Shown: piece after piece, positions 6,470 to 6,862 of the stretch
Numbering within the stretch: the stretch's first letter is position 1
Layout of the letters: each line of letters begins with the position of its first letter
DNA from: an uncultured Chitinophagaceae bacterium
GTDB lineage: Bacteria; Bacteroidota; Bacteroidia; Chitinophagales; Chitinophagaceae
Assembly (NCBI GenBank): GCA_946885665.1
Contig: CAMPGT010000213.1
Coordinates: 1 to 6,862 of the forward strand
Direction: 5' to 3'
Length of the DNA: 6,862 nt
Notes under the pieces: generated by a model
The model's database searches: none
Told to the model about the DNA's origin: nothing
What the model saw: only the letters and a program-made list of their open reading frames with translations
Translations under genes and position numbers: made by a program

Positions 6470-6832
6470 ATGCTATCACTCACCCGGGCAGAGGAACAGA
6501 TAATGGAGGCCGTATGGAAGATAAAATCAGGATTTCTCAAAGACATTATAGACGCCCTGCCTTCTCCAAAACCTCACGCCAATACTGTTGGAACGATCAT
6601 TAAGATTTTAGTCGACAAGAAATATGTCACCTACGAGCAACTTGGCAGGAACAACTTGTATAAGGTCGCCATCAGTCGCGAACGCTATGCCAAACGGTCG
6701 ATGGCAAGCCTGGTAAAAAGTTTTTTCCACGGTTCACCCGCCAGCGTAGTGTCGCATTTTATCGAGGACAATAAAATGACCATTCCCGAACTGGAGGCGC
6801 TGCTGAAAAAAATACAATCATCTAAAAAATAA
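6470..6832 (+). CDS. BlaI/MecI/CopY family transcriptional repressor
   Basis: Dimeric winged-helix repressor of 120 residues, the normal length for BlaI/MecI. The N-terminal MLSLTRAEEQIMEAVWKI segment and the recognition region around HANTVGTIIKILVDKKYVTYEQLGRNNLYK (residues 36-65) carry the family signature (LT..E..IM..VW, TV.T....L..KG.V, .GR...Y). Residues ~70-120 are the C-terminal helical dimerisation part. Known family members repress their own operon until the partner M56 (BlaR1/MecR1) sensor protease triggers their inactivation; a probable M56 start follows 4 bp after this stop, so the two are almost certainly one operon. In Bacteroidota such pairs are common and often regulate genes other than beta-lactamases, so drug resistance should not be assumed. 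No Shine-Dalgarno is visible. The upstream repeats suggest autorepression. Confidence 0.92.
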   Translation: MLSLTRAEEQIMEAVWKIKSGFLKDIIDALPSPKPHANTVGTIIKILVDKKYVTYEQLGRNNLYKVAISRERYAKRSMASLVKSFFHGSPASVVSHFIEDNKMTIPELEALLKKIQSSKK

Positions 6833-6836
6833 TTTT

Positions 6837-6862
6837 ATGCAGGAATGGATCATGTATCTGCT
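6837..6862 (+). CDS. Probable M56 (BlaR1/MecR1-like) membrane protease, first codons only
   Basis: An ATG 4 bp after the BlaI-like stop opens a frame reading MQEWIMYLL before the window ends. A short aromatic and hydrophobic N terminus directly after a BlaI gene is typical of the first membrane segment of M56 sensor proteases. Only eight complete codons and part of a ninth are visible, so the call rests on context. Confidence 0.5.

Noticed and set aside
6470..6862. Reading the BlaI/M56 pair as a beta-lactam resistance locus
   Set aside because: No beta-lactamase or penicillin-binding protein gene is in the window, and such pairs in Bacteroidota commonly serve other roles.

Overview
The window looks like ordinary chromosomal DNA from a member of the Bacteroidota, most likely a Chitinophagaceae-like bacterium. 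This is inferred from three things. Four upstream regions carry -7 boxes of the Bacteroidota type TAnnTTTG or close to it. Start codons lack clear Shine-Dalgarno sequences. The protein families (BlaI/M56 pair, DJ-1-AraC regulator, secreted TIM-barrel protein ending its signal peptide in SFC|Q) are typical of that phylum. No tRNA, rRNA, CRISPR array, insertion sequence or phage gene was found.

Layout, left to right. Positions 2-829 (+) hold the C-terminal part of a CPA1 sodium/proton antiporter that begins outside the window. Positions 887-2260 (+) encode an NAD-dependent succinate-semialdehyde dehydrogenase of the Sad/YneI type. It converges, with a 13-bp gap, on a group II PLP-dependent decarboxylase (2274-3656, -). 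The decarboxylase is divergent, across 103 bp, from a secreted glycoside-hydrolase-like TIM-barrel protein (3760-4824, +). That gene converges, with a 14-bp gap, on a SnoaL-like small protein (4839-5222, -). The SnoaL-like gene is divergent, across 174 bp, from a regulator with a DJ-1/PfpI sensor domain and an AraC DNA-binding domain (5397-6386, +). At the right edge a BlaI/MecI-type repressor (6470-6832, +) is followed after 4 bp by the first codons of a probable M56/BlaR1 membrane protease, which the window cuts off.

How the genes may work together. The decarboxylase and the semialdehyde dehydrogenase could belong to one amine or GABA-type catabolic theme (decarboxylate, deaminate, oxidise the aldehyde). 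No transaminase is present and the two genes are on opposite strands, so this is only a suggestion. The DJ-1-AraC regulator probably controls the divergent SnoaL-like gene through a TGTC-N6-GACA palindrome lying between their two -7 boxes. The BlaI gene has a repeat-rich promoter that suggests autoregulation: two 17-bp near-identical direct repeats spaced exactly 20 bp apart and a 10-bp perfect inverted repeat.

I see no strong case for an undescribed multi-gene system. The most useful leads are the two regulatory regions, the loss of the usual histidine in the DJ-1 domain of the regulator, and the unassigned secreted TIM-barrel protein.
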